Origin: an uncultured Alphaproteobacteria bacterium
Lineage (GTDB): Bacteria > Pseudomonadota > Alphaproteobacteria > Micavibrionales > Micavibrionaceae
Assembly (NCBI GenBank): GCA_900696495.1
Contig: CAADGI010000005.1
Location: forward strand, 1-64,000
Reading direction: 5' to 3'
DNA length: 64,000 bases
The notes beneath the pieces were generated by a model, which was not told the DNA's origin, did no database searches, and saw nothing but the letters and a program-made list of their open reading frames with translations. The position numbers were made by a program, and so were the translations under genes. Below, piece by piece: positions 46,328-54,339 of the stretch. Numbering within the stretch: position 1 is the stretch's first letter; every line of letters starts with the position of its first letter.

Positions 46328-47188
46328 ATGAGTGACGAGCTTTATGTATGGTGGGCTTATTTTCAGGACGCCTTTATGGCGTACCTTGTCGACGCCGAGG
46401 ATTTCGCCCTGGGCCTCGTCGTCGCCGGCATCATATGCCTGTTTGTAGAACGCATCCGTCCCGCCGAAAAAAATACACAATATTTCAAGAAGGATTTCAG
46501 GAAGGAACTCGGCCTGGCGGTATTGAACGCGCTGGCCGTTCTCCCCCTTCTCACATTCCTGATTTCGATTTCGATTATCGAGCTGCTGAAAAATTACGTT
46601 CCGTACCAGATGTTCGACGAAACGCTGAGACACCTGCCGCTTGCGCTGCAGATCCTGCTCGCGCTCCTGATCATGGATATGAGCACATACTGGCGTCACC
46701 GCTTCACGCATAATTATATGTGGCAGTATCACGCCTTCCACCATAGCGCCGAGGAAATCACCTGGCTGACGAGCCTGCGCCTGCACCCGGTGGATTACGC
46801 CGTCGCCCTGCTTTTTGACACGATGGTCCTTTATTTCCTCGGCTTCGGCGGGCAGGGCATCGCCGCGGCGATCGTGATCGCGCAAGTCTATAATTATTTC
46901 ACGCATGCGAATCTGAATGTGAAATTCAGAAAGCCCCTTTGCTACGTGCTCGCTTCGCCGCATTATCACCGCTGGCACCACGCCACTGATAAATCAGCCT
47001 ACGACAAGAATTTCTGCGGAATATTTTCATTTTTGGATGTAATCTTTGGCACGTATCATCATCCCGAGGAATTGCCGCAAGCCTACGGCCTTTCCCCCCG
47101 CGACCAGAAAGAAGTGCCCGCCGGATTATTCGCGCATATTCTGCACCCGATCAAAAAAGATTTGCGGAAAATTTTTCGGAAGAAATAA
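46328..47188 (+). CDS. Fatty acid hydroxylase / sterol desaturase superfamily protein
   Basis: A 286-residue membrane-bound di-iron oxygenase. Histidine clusters: HRFTH (about 122), HAFHH (about 136) and HYHRWHHATDK (about 217), on the cytosolic side between four or five membrane helices. Such enzymes hydroxylate or desaturate fatty acids, hopanoids or carotenoids with molecular oxygen. The substrate is unknown. It forms a likely pair with the upstream gene and converges on priA with a palindrome between them. Confidence 0.9.
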   Translation: MSDELYVWWAYFQDAFMAYLVDAEDFALGLVVAGIICLFVERIRPAEKNTQYFKKDFRKELGLAVLNALAVLPLLTFLISISIIELLKNYVPYQMFDETLRHLPLALQILLALLIMDMSTYWRHRFTHNYMWQYHAFHHSAEEITWLTSLRLHPVDYAVALLFDTMVLYFLGFGGQGIAAAIVIAQVYNYFTHANLNVKFRKPLCYVLASPHYHRWHHATDKSAYDKNFCGIFSFLDVIFGTYHHPEELPQAYGLSPRDQKEVPAGLFAHILHPIKKDLRKIFRKK

Positions 47189-47191
47189 CTC

Positions 47192-47266
47192 GTCATTGCG
47201 AGGAGCGTATGCGACGAAGCAATCCATCTTTTTAGAAATGGATTGCTTCGCTACGCTCACAATGAC
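47192..47266 (+). repeat. GTCATTGCGAG-family palindromic element
   Basis: GTCATTGCGAGGAGCGTATG at the left and CGCTACGCTCACAATGAC at the right, with inner arms AAGCAATCCAT / ATGGATTGCTT and a 9-base loop. It precisely fills the space between the convergent stops of the hydroxylase (47188) and priA (47269). Confidence 0.9.
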
Positions 47267-47268
47267 GG

Positions 47269-49911
47269 TTAGAAAAAGCTCTGCGGGTCGATGTCTACTT
47301 GAACGCGGACATTGCTCGGCAATTTAATTTTATCCAGCCACGCGCCGATCTGTTTCTGGATATTCACATCCTTATCGGCACGAACCAGCAACCTGAACCT
47401 GTATTTGCCGCGCAAACGCGCAAACGGTGCGGGCGCAGGCCCCAGCGTCTGAATCCCCTGATCCTGCGGCGCGGTGCGGCCAAGCTCTTTGGCGATATGC
47501 AGCGCTTCCGCCTCGTCGCGGCCCGAAACAATGATGCCGGCAAGGCGGCTGTAGGGCGGCATGTCGGCCAATTGACGTTCATGCGCCTCGACCTCAAGAA
47601 ATTTATCGCGCGCTTCATACGCCAGCGCCCGCATGATGTTATGCTCCGGCATGAAAGTCTGGAGATAGACCGTGCCTTTTTTCTCCTCACGGCCCGCGCG
47701 GCCCGCGACCTGGTGAAGCAACTGATAAGTGCGCTCGGCGGCGCGGAGTTCGCCGCCATTGAGGCCGAGATCGGCATCGATCACGCCGACGAGAGTGAGG
47801 TTCGGAAAATGGTGGCCCTTGGCGATGATCTGCGTGCCGACGATAATATCGACCTTTTTATCGCGGATATCTTTCAGCATCTCGCGGAGTTGCTCGTTAC
47901 TTTCGGCCGTGTCGCTGGCCAGCAGCATGGTCCGCGCGTCGGGGAAATAGGATTTGACCTCCTCGATGATGCGCTCGACGCCCGGCCCGCAGGCGGCGAA
48001 AGAATTTTCATCGTTGCATTCCGGGCAGTTCCTGGGCGGCTTCATATTGTAGCCGCAATGGTGGCATTGCAGCAGGCTGCCTTTCTTATGCTCGACCAGC
48101 CACGCCGTGCAGCGCGGGCAGTTCAACCGATGACCGCACGTACGGCAAAGCGTCAGCGGCGCGTAACCGCGGCGATTGAGAAACAGCAGAACCTGCTCGC
48201 CGTTCTGCACCGTCTCGGCAATGGCGTTTTTTAAAGTCGGTGAAATGAAATGCTGGCGCTCGGGCTTGTCCTCGCGCAGATCGATCAGGTGAATATCGGG
48301 CAGCCGCGCGCCGCCGAAACGGTCCGGCAGGTGCAAATGATCGTACCGCCCGCTCCAGGCATTGTGCACGGTTTCGAGCGAGGGCGTCGCGGAAACGAGA
48401 ATGACCGGAATTTTTCCAAGATGTGCACGCACCACCGCCATGTCGCGCGCGTTGTAAATAATCCCTTCCTCCTGCTTGAAGGCGGGATCATGCTCCTCGT
48501 CGACAATAATCAACCCGAGATCGTTATACGGCAGGAACAGCGCCGAACGCGCACCAACGATCACGCGCGTCTGCCCTTCCGCCACGCCGCGCCACGTGGC
48601 TTTGCGTTGACCCGGCGGCAGCGCCGAATGCCACAGCGCCGGCGCACAGCCGAAACGCGATTTGAACCGGTCAAGGAACGCGTTCGACAACGCAATCTCG
48701 GGCAAAAGAATAAGAACCTGCTTGTCCCGCCGCAGCGCCTCGGCCACCGCCTCGAAATAAACCTCGGTTTTTCCCGCACCGGTGACGCCGTCCAGCAGCG
48801 ACTCATTATAACCGCCCTGCTCCACAGCGGCTTTCAATCGATCGGCCACAGCCTGCTGATCGTCGGACAGAGAAGGCCCGTGACGGTCCGGATCGGGCGC
48901 GCGGCACGGCGCGGCGGAATAAACTTCCACCGCTTCCAGCAATCCTTTTTTCGCCATCGTCTTGACAACGGAAGAAGAACACCCGGCCATGTCGGCGATC
49001 TCGGCGGCGCGGCGCGGATGGCCGTCTGAAAGCAGTTCCAGGATTTTTCGCTGAACAGGCGGCAAACCACTTAATATTCCCTCTCCCCTCTGGAGAGAGG
49101 GTAAGGGTGAGGGGGCATTCAGATGCTCAAGAATATCTTGTAATACGCCTTGTGTATTATTAAGCACCTCATTATTTGAAAATCGAATAATCCTGTATCC
49201 ACGTTGCTCCAAATATTTTGTCCGCTCCGTGTCGTAGTGCTGATCATTTGCATGAGTTTCTCCATCCACCTCAACAACCAGCTTTTTTTCAAGGCACACA
49301 AAATCCAGAATGTAAGAAGAAACAGGATGCTGGCGCTTGAATTTAAAATTATTTAATTGACGGTCACGTAATTTATACCAAAGACGCTTCTCTCCCTCCG
49401 TCGCTTCATGGCGCATGGTACGGCTGTAATCAATTAATTCGGATGGAGGTTTTGTTTTGTAATCCCTCCCCCTCACCCCAACCCTCTCCCCGTCGGGGAG
49501 AGGGAGCTTTGTTTTATACGCCGTCACCGGTTTCGGTTTCTCAAGCGCGCCGGGAACGCTGAGCGACATTTTCAGAACCGAGCCCTTCGCGTTCATCGTA
49601 TAGGACGCCACCCAGTCGATGAATTTGCGCTGCGCTTCCGGCATCGGCGGCAGACCGTAAGAGGAAATCACGGCCTTGAGTTTTTCCGGCGCGACCGTTC
49701 CTTCCGCCTCGCCCCAGACCACACCCGGGATTTCCCGCTTGCCCAGCGGCACGCATACATAATCGCCATGCTGCGCTTCCAGCCCCGGCGGCAGGCTGTA
49801 GTCATACGCCTTGTCGACCGGGTACGGCACCAGCACGCGCCGGGCCGGGCCCGCCTGCGTCGAAGGCGGCAGCCCAAGGTCCAGCGTCGCGGGGACGGCC
49901 TTGTTTGACAT
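47269..49911 (-). CDS. priA: Primosomal protein N' (PriA helicase) carrying an inserted DUF559 domain
   Basis: An 880-residue DNA helicase for replication restart. The N-terminal DNA-binding domain spans about 1-130, Walker A is GVTGAGKTEVYFE (about 392), the DEEH box is IIVDEEHDPAFK (about 483), and zinc-binding cysteines lie in CRTCGHRLNCPRC and CHHCGYNMKPPRNCPEC (about 608-650). Normal PriA has about 730 residues; the excess is an in-frame segment (about 131-280) between KPVTAYKTK and LSGLPPVQRKILELL that encodes a DUF559 nuclease-like domain. The start is ATG 49911; the frame is open 18 codons further but lacks a ribosome site. Confidence 0.93.
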   Translation of the reverse strand: MSNKAVPATLDLGLPPSTQAGPARRVLVPYPVDKAYDYSLPPGLEAQHGDYVCVPLGKREIPGVVWGEAEGTVAPEKLKAVISSYGLPPMPEAQRKFIDWVASYTMNAKGSVLKMSLSVPGALEKPKPVTAYKTKLPLPDGERVGVRGRDYKTKPPSELIDYSRTMRHEATEGEKRLWYKLRDRQLNNFKFKRQHPVSSYILDFVCLEKKLVVEVDGETHANDQHYDTERTKYLEQRGYRIIRFSNNEVLNNTQGVLQDILEHLNAPSPLPSLQRGEGILSGLPPVQRKILELLSDGHPRRAAEIADMAGCSSSVVKTMAKKGLLEAVEVYSAAPCRAPDPDRHGPSLSDDQQAVADRLKAAVEQGGYNESLLDGVTGAGKTEVYFEAVAEALRRDKQVLILLPEIALSNAFLDRFKSRFGCAPALWHSALPPGQRKATWRGVAEGQTRVIVGARSALFLPYNDLGLIIVDEEHDPAFKQEEGIIYNARDMAVVRAHLGKIPVILVSATPSLETVHNAWSGRYDHLHLPDRFGGARLPDIHLIDLREDKPERQHFISPTLKNAIAETVQNGEQVLLFLNRRGYAPLTLCRTCGHRLNCPRCTAWLVEHKKGSLLQCHHCGYNMKPPRNCPECNDENSFAACGPGVERIIEEVKSYFPDARTMLLASDTAESNEQLREMLKDIRDKKVDIIVGTQIIAKGHHFPNLTLVGVIDADLGLNGGELRAAERTYQLLHQVAGRAGREEKKGTVYLQTFMPEHNIMRALAYEARDKFLEVEAHERQLADMPPYSRLAGIIVSGRDEAEALHIAKELGRTAPQDQGIQTLGPAPAPFARLRGKYRFRLLVRADKDVNIQKQIGAWLDKIKLPSNVRVQVDIDPQSFF
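49079..49505 (-). mobile_element. DUF559 nuclease-like insertion within priA
   Basis: The coding insert is bracketed by palindromic ends: left (plus strand) CCCTCTCCCCTCTGGAGAGA then GGGTAAGGGTGAGGGGG; right CCCCCTCACCCCAACCCTCT then CCCCGTCGGGGAGAGGGA. Each end is a hairpin, and the two ends are inverted copies. Between them lies a DUF559/VSR-like domain: ATEGEKRLWYKLRDRQLNNF, then FKRQHPVSSYILDFVCLE, then KKLVVEVDGETH. The Asp and Glu-x-Asp fit a PD-(D/E)XK site. The frame of priA is kept across both junctions. Boundaries are accurate to about 10 bases. Confidence 0.82.
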
Positions 49912-50014
49912 ATTAAAAACCCGTGTTATAGTGTGTCCCTCAATTATAAAAAGAAGGAAGGCCACCCGTCGAAAAATTCAGGGACTTTATCCCCGAATTA
50001 ATGGCCGAGAAACC

Positions 50015-50596
50015 ATGGGCTGGAAACAAAGAATTTCAGGATTTTTTGGCAAATTCGCCGCAAGCGCCCCGTCGGAACGCCCGGTGACAGGATTCCGCCA
50101 TGAACAGGTCTGTCACGACGTGCCGCTGAGCCAGTTGGCGGAAATTGTCAGGCCGGTAACGGGCCCCTCCAACGAGCGTGATGCGGTCGTTGAGGGATGG
50201 CAAAAACTGACCGATGCCGTAAATTATATGCTTACTCTTTCAAATATGAATCCCGAATATAAACACGTAACGGCCCATTTCTTTATTTTTCAGAGATGTA
50301 TTTCCGATGTGACGGAAAGAATAAAGAATGCTCCCGAAAAATGCGCTTCCGTTGCGTTGCCGGTCAGCCATATGGATTTTCTCTCAGAATATGCAGGCAA
50401 ATACCTGAAACAGGCATGCGACTGGCTTTCCCCTTATAAAATCGGCCCCGACGAATTGGCCGGAAACGTAAAACTTCTTCCCGCTGCCGTTTCTTTGAAC
50501 GGTCACGTTGAAACGCTCGAAAAACTCGTCACCTCATTTGAGAACAATTTGACCCTTGGCGTTGCGGCAGCTTCCCCCACGCCTGCGGCCTCTTGA
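50015..50596 (+). CDS. Unknown protein
   Basis: A 193-residue soluble, mainly helical protein (MGWKQRISGFFGKFAASAPS at the start). The C-terminal half (GHVETLEKLVTSFENNLTLG) looks like a helical bundle or coiled coil. No family recognised. The ATG 50015 is chosen within a longer open frame that runs antisense through priA. It precedes the aldolase gene by 54 bases. Confidence 0.62.
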   Translation: MGWKQRISGFFGKFAASAPSERPVTGFRHEQVCHDVPLSQLAEIVRPVTGPSNERDAVVEGWQKLTDAVNYMLTLSNMNPEYKHVTAHFFIFQRCISDVTERIKNAPEKCASVALPVSHMDFLSEYAGKYLKQACDWLSPYKIGPDELAGNVKLLPAAVSLNGHVETLEKLVTSFENNLTLGVAAASPTPAAS

Positions 50597-50650
50597 ATAC
50601 GCACGCCCTTATCCTGTAAGACTCCTCCATAACAACAACAGGGGCCAGCT

Positions 50651-51307
50651 ATGAAGTTTTTCGTCGATACCGCCGATATTAAAGAGATCCGCGATCTCGC
50701 CTCGACAGGGCTGCTGGACGGCGTCACAACCAACCCCTCGCTCATTGCCAAATCGGGCAAGCAGTTCATTCCCCTCATCGAGGAAATCTGTGAAGTCGTG
50801 AAAGGCCCGGTGAGCGCCGAAGTCGCCGCCACCGATTACCCGACCATGATCAAGGAGGGCAAAAAACTCGCCGCCATCGCCGACAACGTGGCGGTGAAAG
50901 TGCCGCTGACGCCGGACGGCCTCAAGGTCTGCAAGGAACTCACTGACGCCGGAACAATGGTAAACGTTACGTTGTGTTTCTCTCCCGCGCAGGCGATTCT
51001 CGCCGCCAAGGCGGGCGCGACATATATCTCGCCCTTCGTCGGGCGCCTTGACGATATCGGCGAGGACGGCCTTAGCCTCATCCAGGACATTGTCACCATC
51101 TACAGCAATTACGATGACTTCGACACGCAGGTCCTCGTCGCCTCGGTCCGCAATCCGGTTCATATTATCGAATCGGCCAAGATGGGGGCCCATGTCGCCA
51201 CCTGCCCGCCGGATACCATCCGCATGCTCTATAAGCACCCGCTGACCGACAAGGGCCTGGCGGCATTCGTCGAAGACTGGAAGAAAACGGGGCAATCGAT
51301 TCTGTAG
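50651..51307 (+). CDS. Fructose-6-phosphate aldolase / transaldolase-like enzyme
   Basis: A 218-residue TIM-barrel enzyme of the short transaldolase subfamily. Starts [16 protein letters not shown]; the Schiff-base Lys lies in [11 protein letters not shown] (about residue 86), with [14 protein letters not shown] (about 24) and [12 protein letters not shown] (about 125) around the active site. Members are either fructose-6-phosphate aldolases or true transaldolases; the sequence alone does not settle which, though many alphaproteobacterial versions serve as transaldolase in the pentose phosphate pathway. Confidence 0.92.
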   Translation: MKFFVDTADIKEIRDLASTGLLDGVTTNPSLIAKSGKQFIPLIEEICEVVKGPVSAEVAATDYPTMIKEGKKLAAIADNVAVKVPLTPDGLKVCKELTDAGTMVNVTLCFSPAQAILAAKAGATYISPFVGRLDDIGEDGLSLIQDIVTIYSNYDDFDTQVLVASVRNPVHIIESAKMGAHVATCPPDTIRMLYKHPLTDKGLAAFVEDWKKTGQSIL

Positions 51308-51388
51308 ATCGCTCCTACAGTTTTGTTGACATAAAGAGATTCCCTGCCTAAAAGGGAAAAAAAGAATTTATAATCGGGGAGAGTTACC

Positions 51389-52120
51389 ATGCGAAAAGTT
51401 GGGATAACCACATCAGACAATACGTACGAAGAGCCCAGACAAGCCTCTGGAAAAGTAGAGAAGCTTCGCGGATGGGGACAGGATACATACGTTCTGGCCA
51501 GCGTTTTCAAGGATCAGAGCGATTCCCCCACAAAACATGTCACGGAACTCAGCCTCTATGATAAATGCGGCCTCGTGGCTCATTTCCAAAACGGCCAATG
51601 GGATGATAATCAGCCGCCGCAAAACGACGCCCATATAGCTGTCATCGCCTCCGTTCTCGGCGACGATCACGATTTGAATATATTTACGGTCGGCTCTTCT
51701 ATGTCGAACTTCCGGGGAAAGGAAGGAAGGTTTGAAAGAGGAACTATTAAGAAGAATGGCGCCGAGTACGCGACTTATGAAGCCAGAACTTATGATAAGG
51801 GACTTTCGGCCGCACGCATTCCCCACGGAGGGCCTCCATCGCCGGGAGGAGCTTCTCCAAAAAAACCAAAAACCGATGATTTGAAATCCACTCTTGATCT
51901 GACGACTGCCCTCAAGAACACATGGATTTTTGATCTCAAGCTCCAGGACGTAAAAGGAAATACCATTCTTGAATTGACAAACGGGCAATGGGTTAAAGGA
52001 AATCCGGAAGCGGATGAATTGAAAGAGATCGTGAAAATGTTCTCTGACAGGTTCGCGGCTCCAAAACCAGTCACGCCGGCTGCGCCTCCCCAACTATTCC
52101 TGATGTCCGAGATTAAATGA
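51389..52120 (+). CDS. Unknown protein with an internal NGQW repeat
   Basis: A 243-residue soluble protein. Two segments resemble each other: TELSLYDKCGLVAHFQNGQW (about 51-70) and WIFDLKLQDVKGNTILELTN with GQW (about 174-196), each followed by an acidic helix. A Pro/Gly/Lys linker separates them (about 146-165). GGGGAGAG precedes the ATG. Its stop overlaps the start of the next gene (ATGA), so they are translationally coupled. No family recognised. Confidence 0.68.
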   Translation: MRKVGITTSDNTYEEPRQASGKVEKLRGWGQDTYVLASVFKDQSDSPTKHVTELSLYDKCGLVAHFQNGQWDDNQPPQNDAHIAVIASVLGDDHDLNIFTVGSSMSNFRGKEGRFERGTIKKNGAEYATYEARTYDKGLSAARIPHGGPPSPGGASPKKPKTDDLKSTLDLTTALKNTWIFDLKLQDVKGNTILELTNGQWVKGNPEADELKEIVKMFSDRFAAPKPVTPAAPPQLFLMSEIK

Positions 52121-52593
52121 CACAGCAAACCGAAACCCCTGCGCAGACAACGCCGCCGCCTGAGCGGGTGACGCCGTCTTTCACTGTCATTGTAGAAAAA
52201 ACGGAAGATATAAGCCGGGAATCAAAATCAAAAAGCATCACCGGGACATTGGGGAATGGCAAGCCGACGCATGCGTTCAGGATCATGGCCAACCAGACTT
52301 TTCCGGGCTCTTTAAAATACGCGAAAGGCCCTTCCCTTTCGGACACAGGAATCGTGATGTTGACGGTTCATCAATTAAAAGACGATGGCGCCCCCGGAAA
52401 AATGGTTCTCGCATGGGAAAAAAGCGCCGCGGCTCCAACGCACGACACCCCTGAGACGGCAGAGCTCAAAACCGCGATGATAGAGGATATATTTGCTAAA
52501 TTCGGCTATAAAAAACCTGTTGAACAGACGCCGCCTCCGGAAGAAAAATCGCAGGTCGCCGAAGAAATAGATCATCCCGCCGCCAAATTGTGA
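52117..52593 (+). CDS. Unknown protein, partner of the NGQW-repeat protein
   Basis: A 158-residue protein with a Thr/Pro/Gln-rich first 25 residues and an acidic C-terminus. The middle (GIVMLTVHQLKDDGAPGKMV, then AELKTAMIEDIFAKFGYKKP) shows the same strand-loop-helix order as the two repeats in the preceding protein, so the pair may be built from one repeated domain. Unknown function. It ends 12 bases before the DUF484 gene. Confidence 0.66.
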   Translation: MTQQTETPAQTTPPPERVTPSFTVIVEKTEDISRESKSKSITGTLGNGKPTHAFRIMANQTFPGSLKYAKGPSLSDTGIVMLTVHQLKDDGAPGKMVLAWEKSAAAPTHDTPETAELKTAMIEDIFAKFGYKKPVEQTPPPEEKSQVAEEIDHPAAKL

Positions 52594-52605
52594 TAAACTC
52601 CGGGG

Positions 52606-53316
52606 ATGAGTGAATCGAACCTGTCCCCTGCCCCGGAAGCCCCCATGAACGCGGACGACGTCATCGAGTATCTCCGCAACAACCCCAAATTCCTCCAGCA
52701 GAACCCGGAGGCGATGGACCTTCTCGTCCCGCCGAAAACCGAGGCCGGCAAGGGTATCGCCGACTTCCAGAATTACATGATCCAGCGCCTGAAGGCCGAC
52801 AAGGAACAGGTGATGACGACCTCGCGCGAGATCGTCGAGACCAGCCGCGCCAACATGAACAACCAGCAGCGCATTCATAAAGCGGTTTTGCGCCTGCTTG
52901 AGGCCAACAGTTTCGAGGATTTCATCCAGAGCATCACGATGGACCTCGCCTCGATTTTGGACGTCGACATCGCGGTGTTCATCGTTGAATCGAACGGCGG
53001 CGAAATTCCGCATATTCACACGTCCGGCATCCGCGTCATCCCGACCGGCACGGTCGATAAATGGATGGCGGGGAAAAATGTCCTGCTGCAGGAAAATATT
53101 TCAGGCATCGAGCCCATCTATGGCGGCGGCGCGGCGCTGGTGAAATCGCAGATCCTCCTGCGCGTCGATATTTCCATGGACACGCCGCCCGCCATCCTCG
53201 CCTTCGGCAGCCGCGACGCGGGCATGTTCCAGGAAGGCCAGGCCACCGACCAGATTCTTTTCCTCGCCCGGGTTATAGAACGTTGTTTCAGGGCTTGGCT
53301 CAATCTTCCAATTTGA
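52606..53316 (+). CDS. DUF484 family protein
   Basis: A 236-residue GAF-like protein of the DUF484 family. The N-terminal NADDVIEYLRNNPKFLQQNP (about residues 15-34) and following coiled coil are diagnostic, and the C-terminal GAF-like region ends with PAILAFGSRDAGMFQEGQATD. The gene classically precedes xerC in proteobacteria, as it does here. Molecular function is unknown; a sensory or structural role near chromosome dimer resolution is only suggested by context. Confidence 0.9.
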   Translation: MSESNLSPAPEAPMNADDVIEYLRNNPKFLQQNPEAMDLLVPPKTEAGKGIADFQNYMIQRLKADKEQVMTTSREIVETSRANMNNQQRIHKAVLRLLEANSFEDFIQSITMDLASILDVDIAVFIVESNGGEIPHIHTSGIRVIPTGTVDKWMAGKNVLLQENISGIEPIYGGGAALVKSQILLRVDISMDTPPAILAFGSRDAGMFQEGQATDQILFLARVIERCFRAWLNLPI

Positions 53317-53321
53317 TTTCT

Positions 53322-53388
53322 GTCATTCCGGCGCAAGCCGGAATCGGGTTGCCATTCATCACCGGAACCCGGCTTTCGCCGGGATGAC
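53322..53388 (+). repeat. GTCATTCC-family palindromic element
   Basis: GTCATTCCGGCGCAAGCCGG then AATCGGG at the left; CCCGGCTTTCGCCGGGATGA, C at the right. It occupies the DUF484-xerC gap and ends 9 bases before the xerC ATG. Confidence 0.9.
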
Positions 53389-53397
53389 AACAAGAAA

Positions 53398-54339
53398 ATG
53401 ACAATAAAACAAGAAACACTCATTCTCTGCGCCCCGGACCTGCAAAAACAATTGCAGGACTGGCAGACTTACCTCAGGGCCGAGAAGAACGTCTCGCGCC
53501 ACACGCTCCGCGCTTATGCGGGCGACGTCACCCATTTCGTGAAATTCCTGAGCGGTCATAACGGGCGCGCGATTTCGGTCAGTGATCTCTCGGACGCCGG
53601 TATCCGCGAATTCCGCGCCTGGATGTCGCGCAAGGCCATGGACGGCACCTCGAACGCCTCGCGCGCGCGTTCGCTCTCGGGCATCAAGAATTTCCTCGGC
53701 TGGATGGACAAACAGGGCGTCATGCACAATGCCGCGATTGAATCGATGCGCAGCCCCAAGCTGCCACATAAAATTCCGAGGCCCCTGCACGAGGTGCAGG
53801 CAAGGAATGTATTGGAATCCGCGCAGGATCTGGCGAAGGAAGACTGGGTGGGCCGCCGCGACCGCGCTTTGTTCACCATTCTCTATGGCTGCGGCCTGCG
53901 GATCGACGAAGCGCTTTCACTCAATATCGGCGACCTGCCGCGCGACGGCTATATCCGCGTCACGGGTAAGGGCCGCAAGGAACGGCAAGTGCCCGTGATC
54001 GATATCGTGGAAAAAAATCTGGGTCTCTATCTCGAATCCTGCCCTTTCCCGGCAGAGGACAGCCGCGCGATTTTCCTCGGCACCAAAGGCGAGCGCCTCA
54101 ACCAGGGCGTCGCCCAAAAAGCCATGCGGAATTTGAGAACGACACTGGGATTACCGGAGAACGCGACGCCGCACGCGCTGCGCCACAGTTTCGCCACGCA
54201 TTTACTGCAAAACGGCGCGAATTTACGGGAAATCCAGGAACTGCTCGGCCACGCGAGCCTTAGCACCACGCAGCGCTACACCGAAATCAACGCGGAAGAG
54301 CTCCTGAAAATCTACCGCGCCGCGCATCCAAGGGCTTAA
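53398..54339 (+). CDS. xerC: Tyrosine recombinase XerC
   Basis: A 313-residue site-specific recombinase that resolves chromosome dimers at dif with XerD. The N-terminal SAM-like domain runs about 12-110. The catalytic residues are all visible: Arg in GCGLRIDEALSL (about 165), Lys in TGKGRKERQVP (about 190), His-x-x-Arg in HALRHSFATHLL (about 260), His in LLGHASLSTTQRYTEIN and its final Tyr (about 292). The DUF484 neighbour supports XerC rather than a phage integrase. No ribosome site is visible, because the palindrome ends just before the start. Confidence 0.93.
   Translation: MTIKQETLILCAPDLQKQLQDWQTYLRAEKNVSRHTLRAYAGDVTHFVKFLSGHNGRAISVSDLSDAGIREFRAWMSRKAMDGTSNASRARSLSGIKNFLGWMDKQGVMHNAAIESMRSPKLPHKIPRPLHEVQARNVLESAQDLAKEDWVGRRDRALFTILYGCGLRIDEALSLNIGDLPRDGYIRVTGKGRKERQVPVIDIVEKNLGLYLESCPFPAEDSRAIFLGTKGERLNQGVAQKAMRNLRTTLGLPENATPHALRHSFATHLLQNGANLREIQELLGHASLSTTQRYTEINAEELLKIYRAAHPRA

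Noticed and set aside
49119-49301. Independent small gene inside the priA insertion
   Set aside because: It is in a shifted frame relative to the DUF559 coding frame and has no ribosome site; the DUF559 domain is encoded in the priA frame itself.
53398-54339. Phage or island integrase
   Set aside because: The adjacent DUF484 gene, sequence features and housekeeping neighbours identify XerC; no attachment repeats or phage genes are seen.
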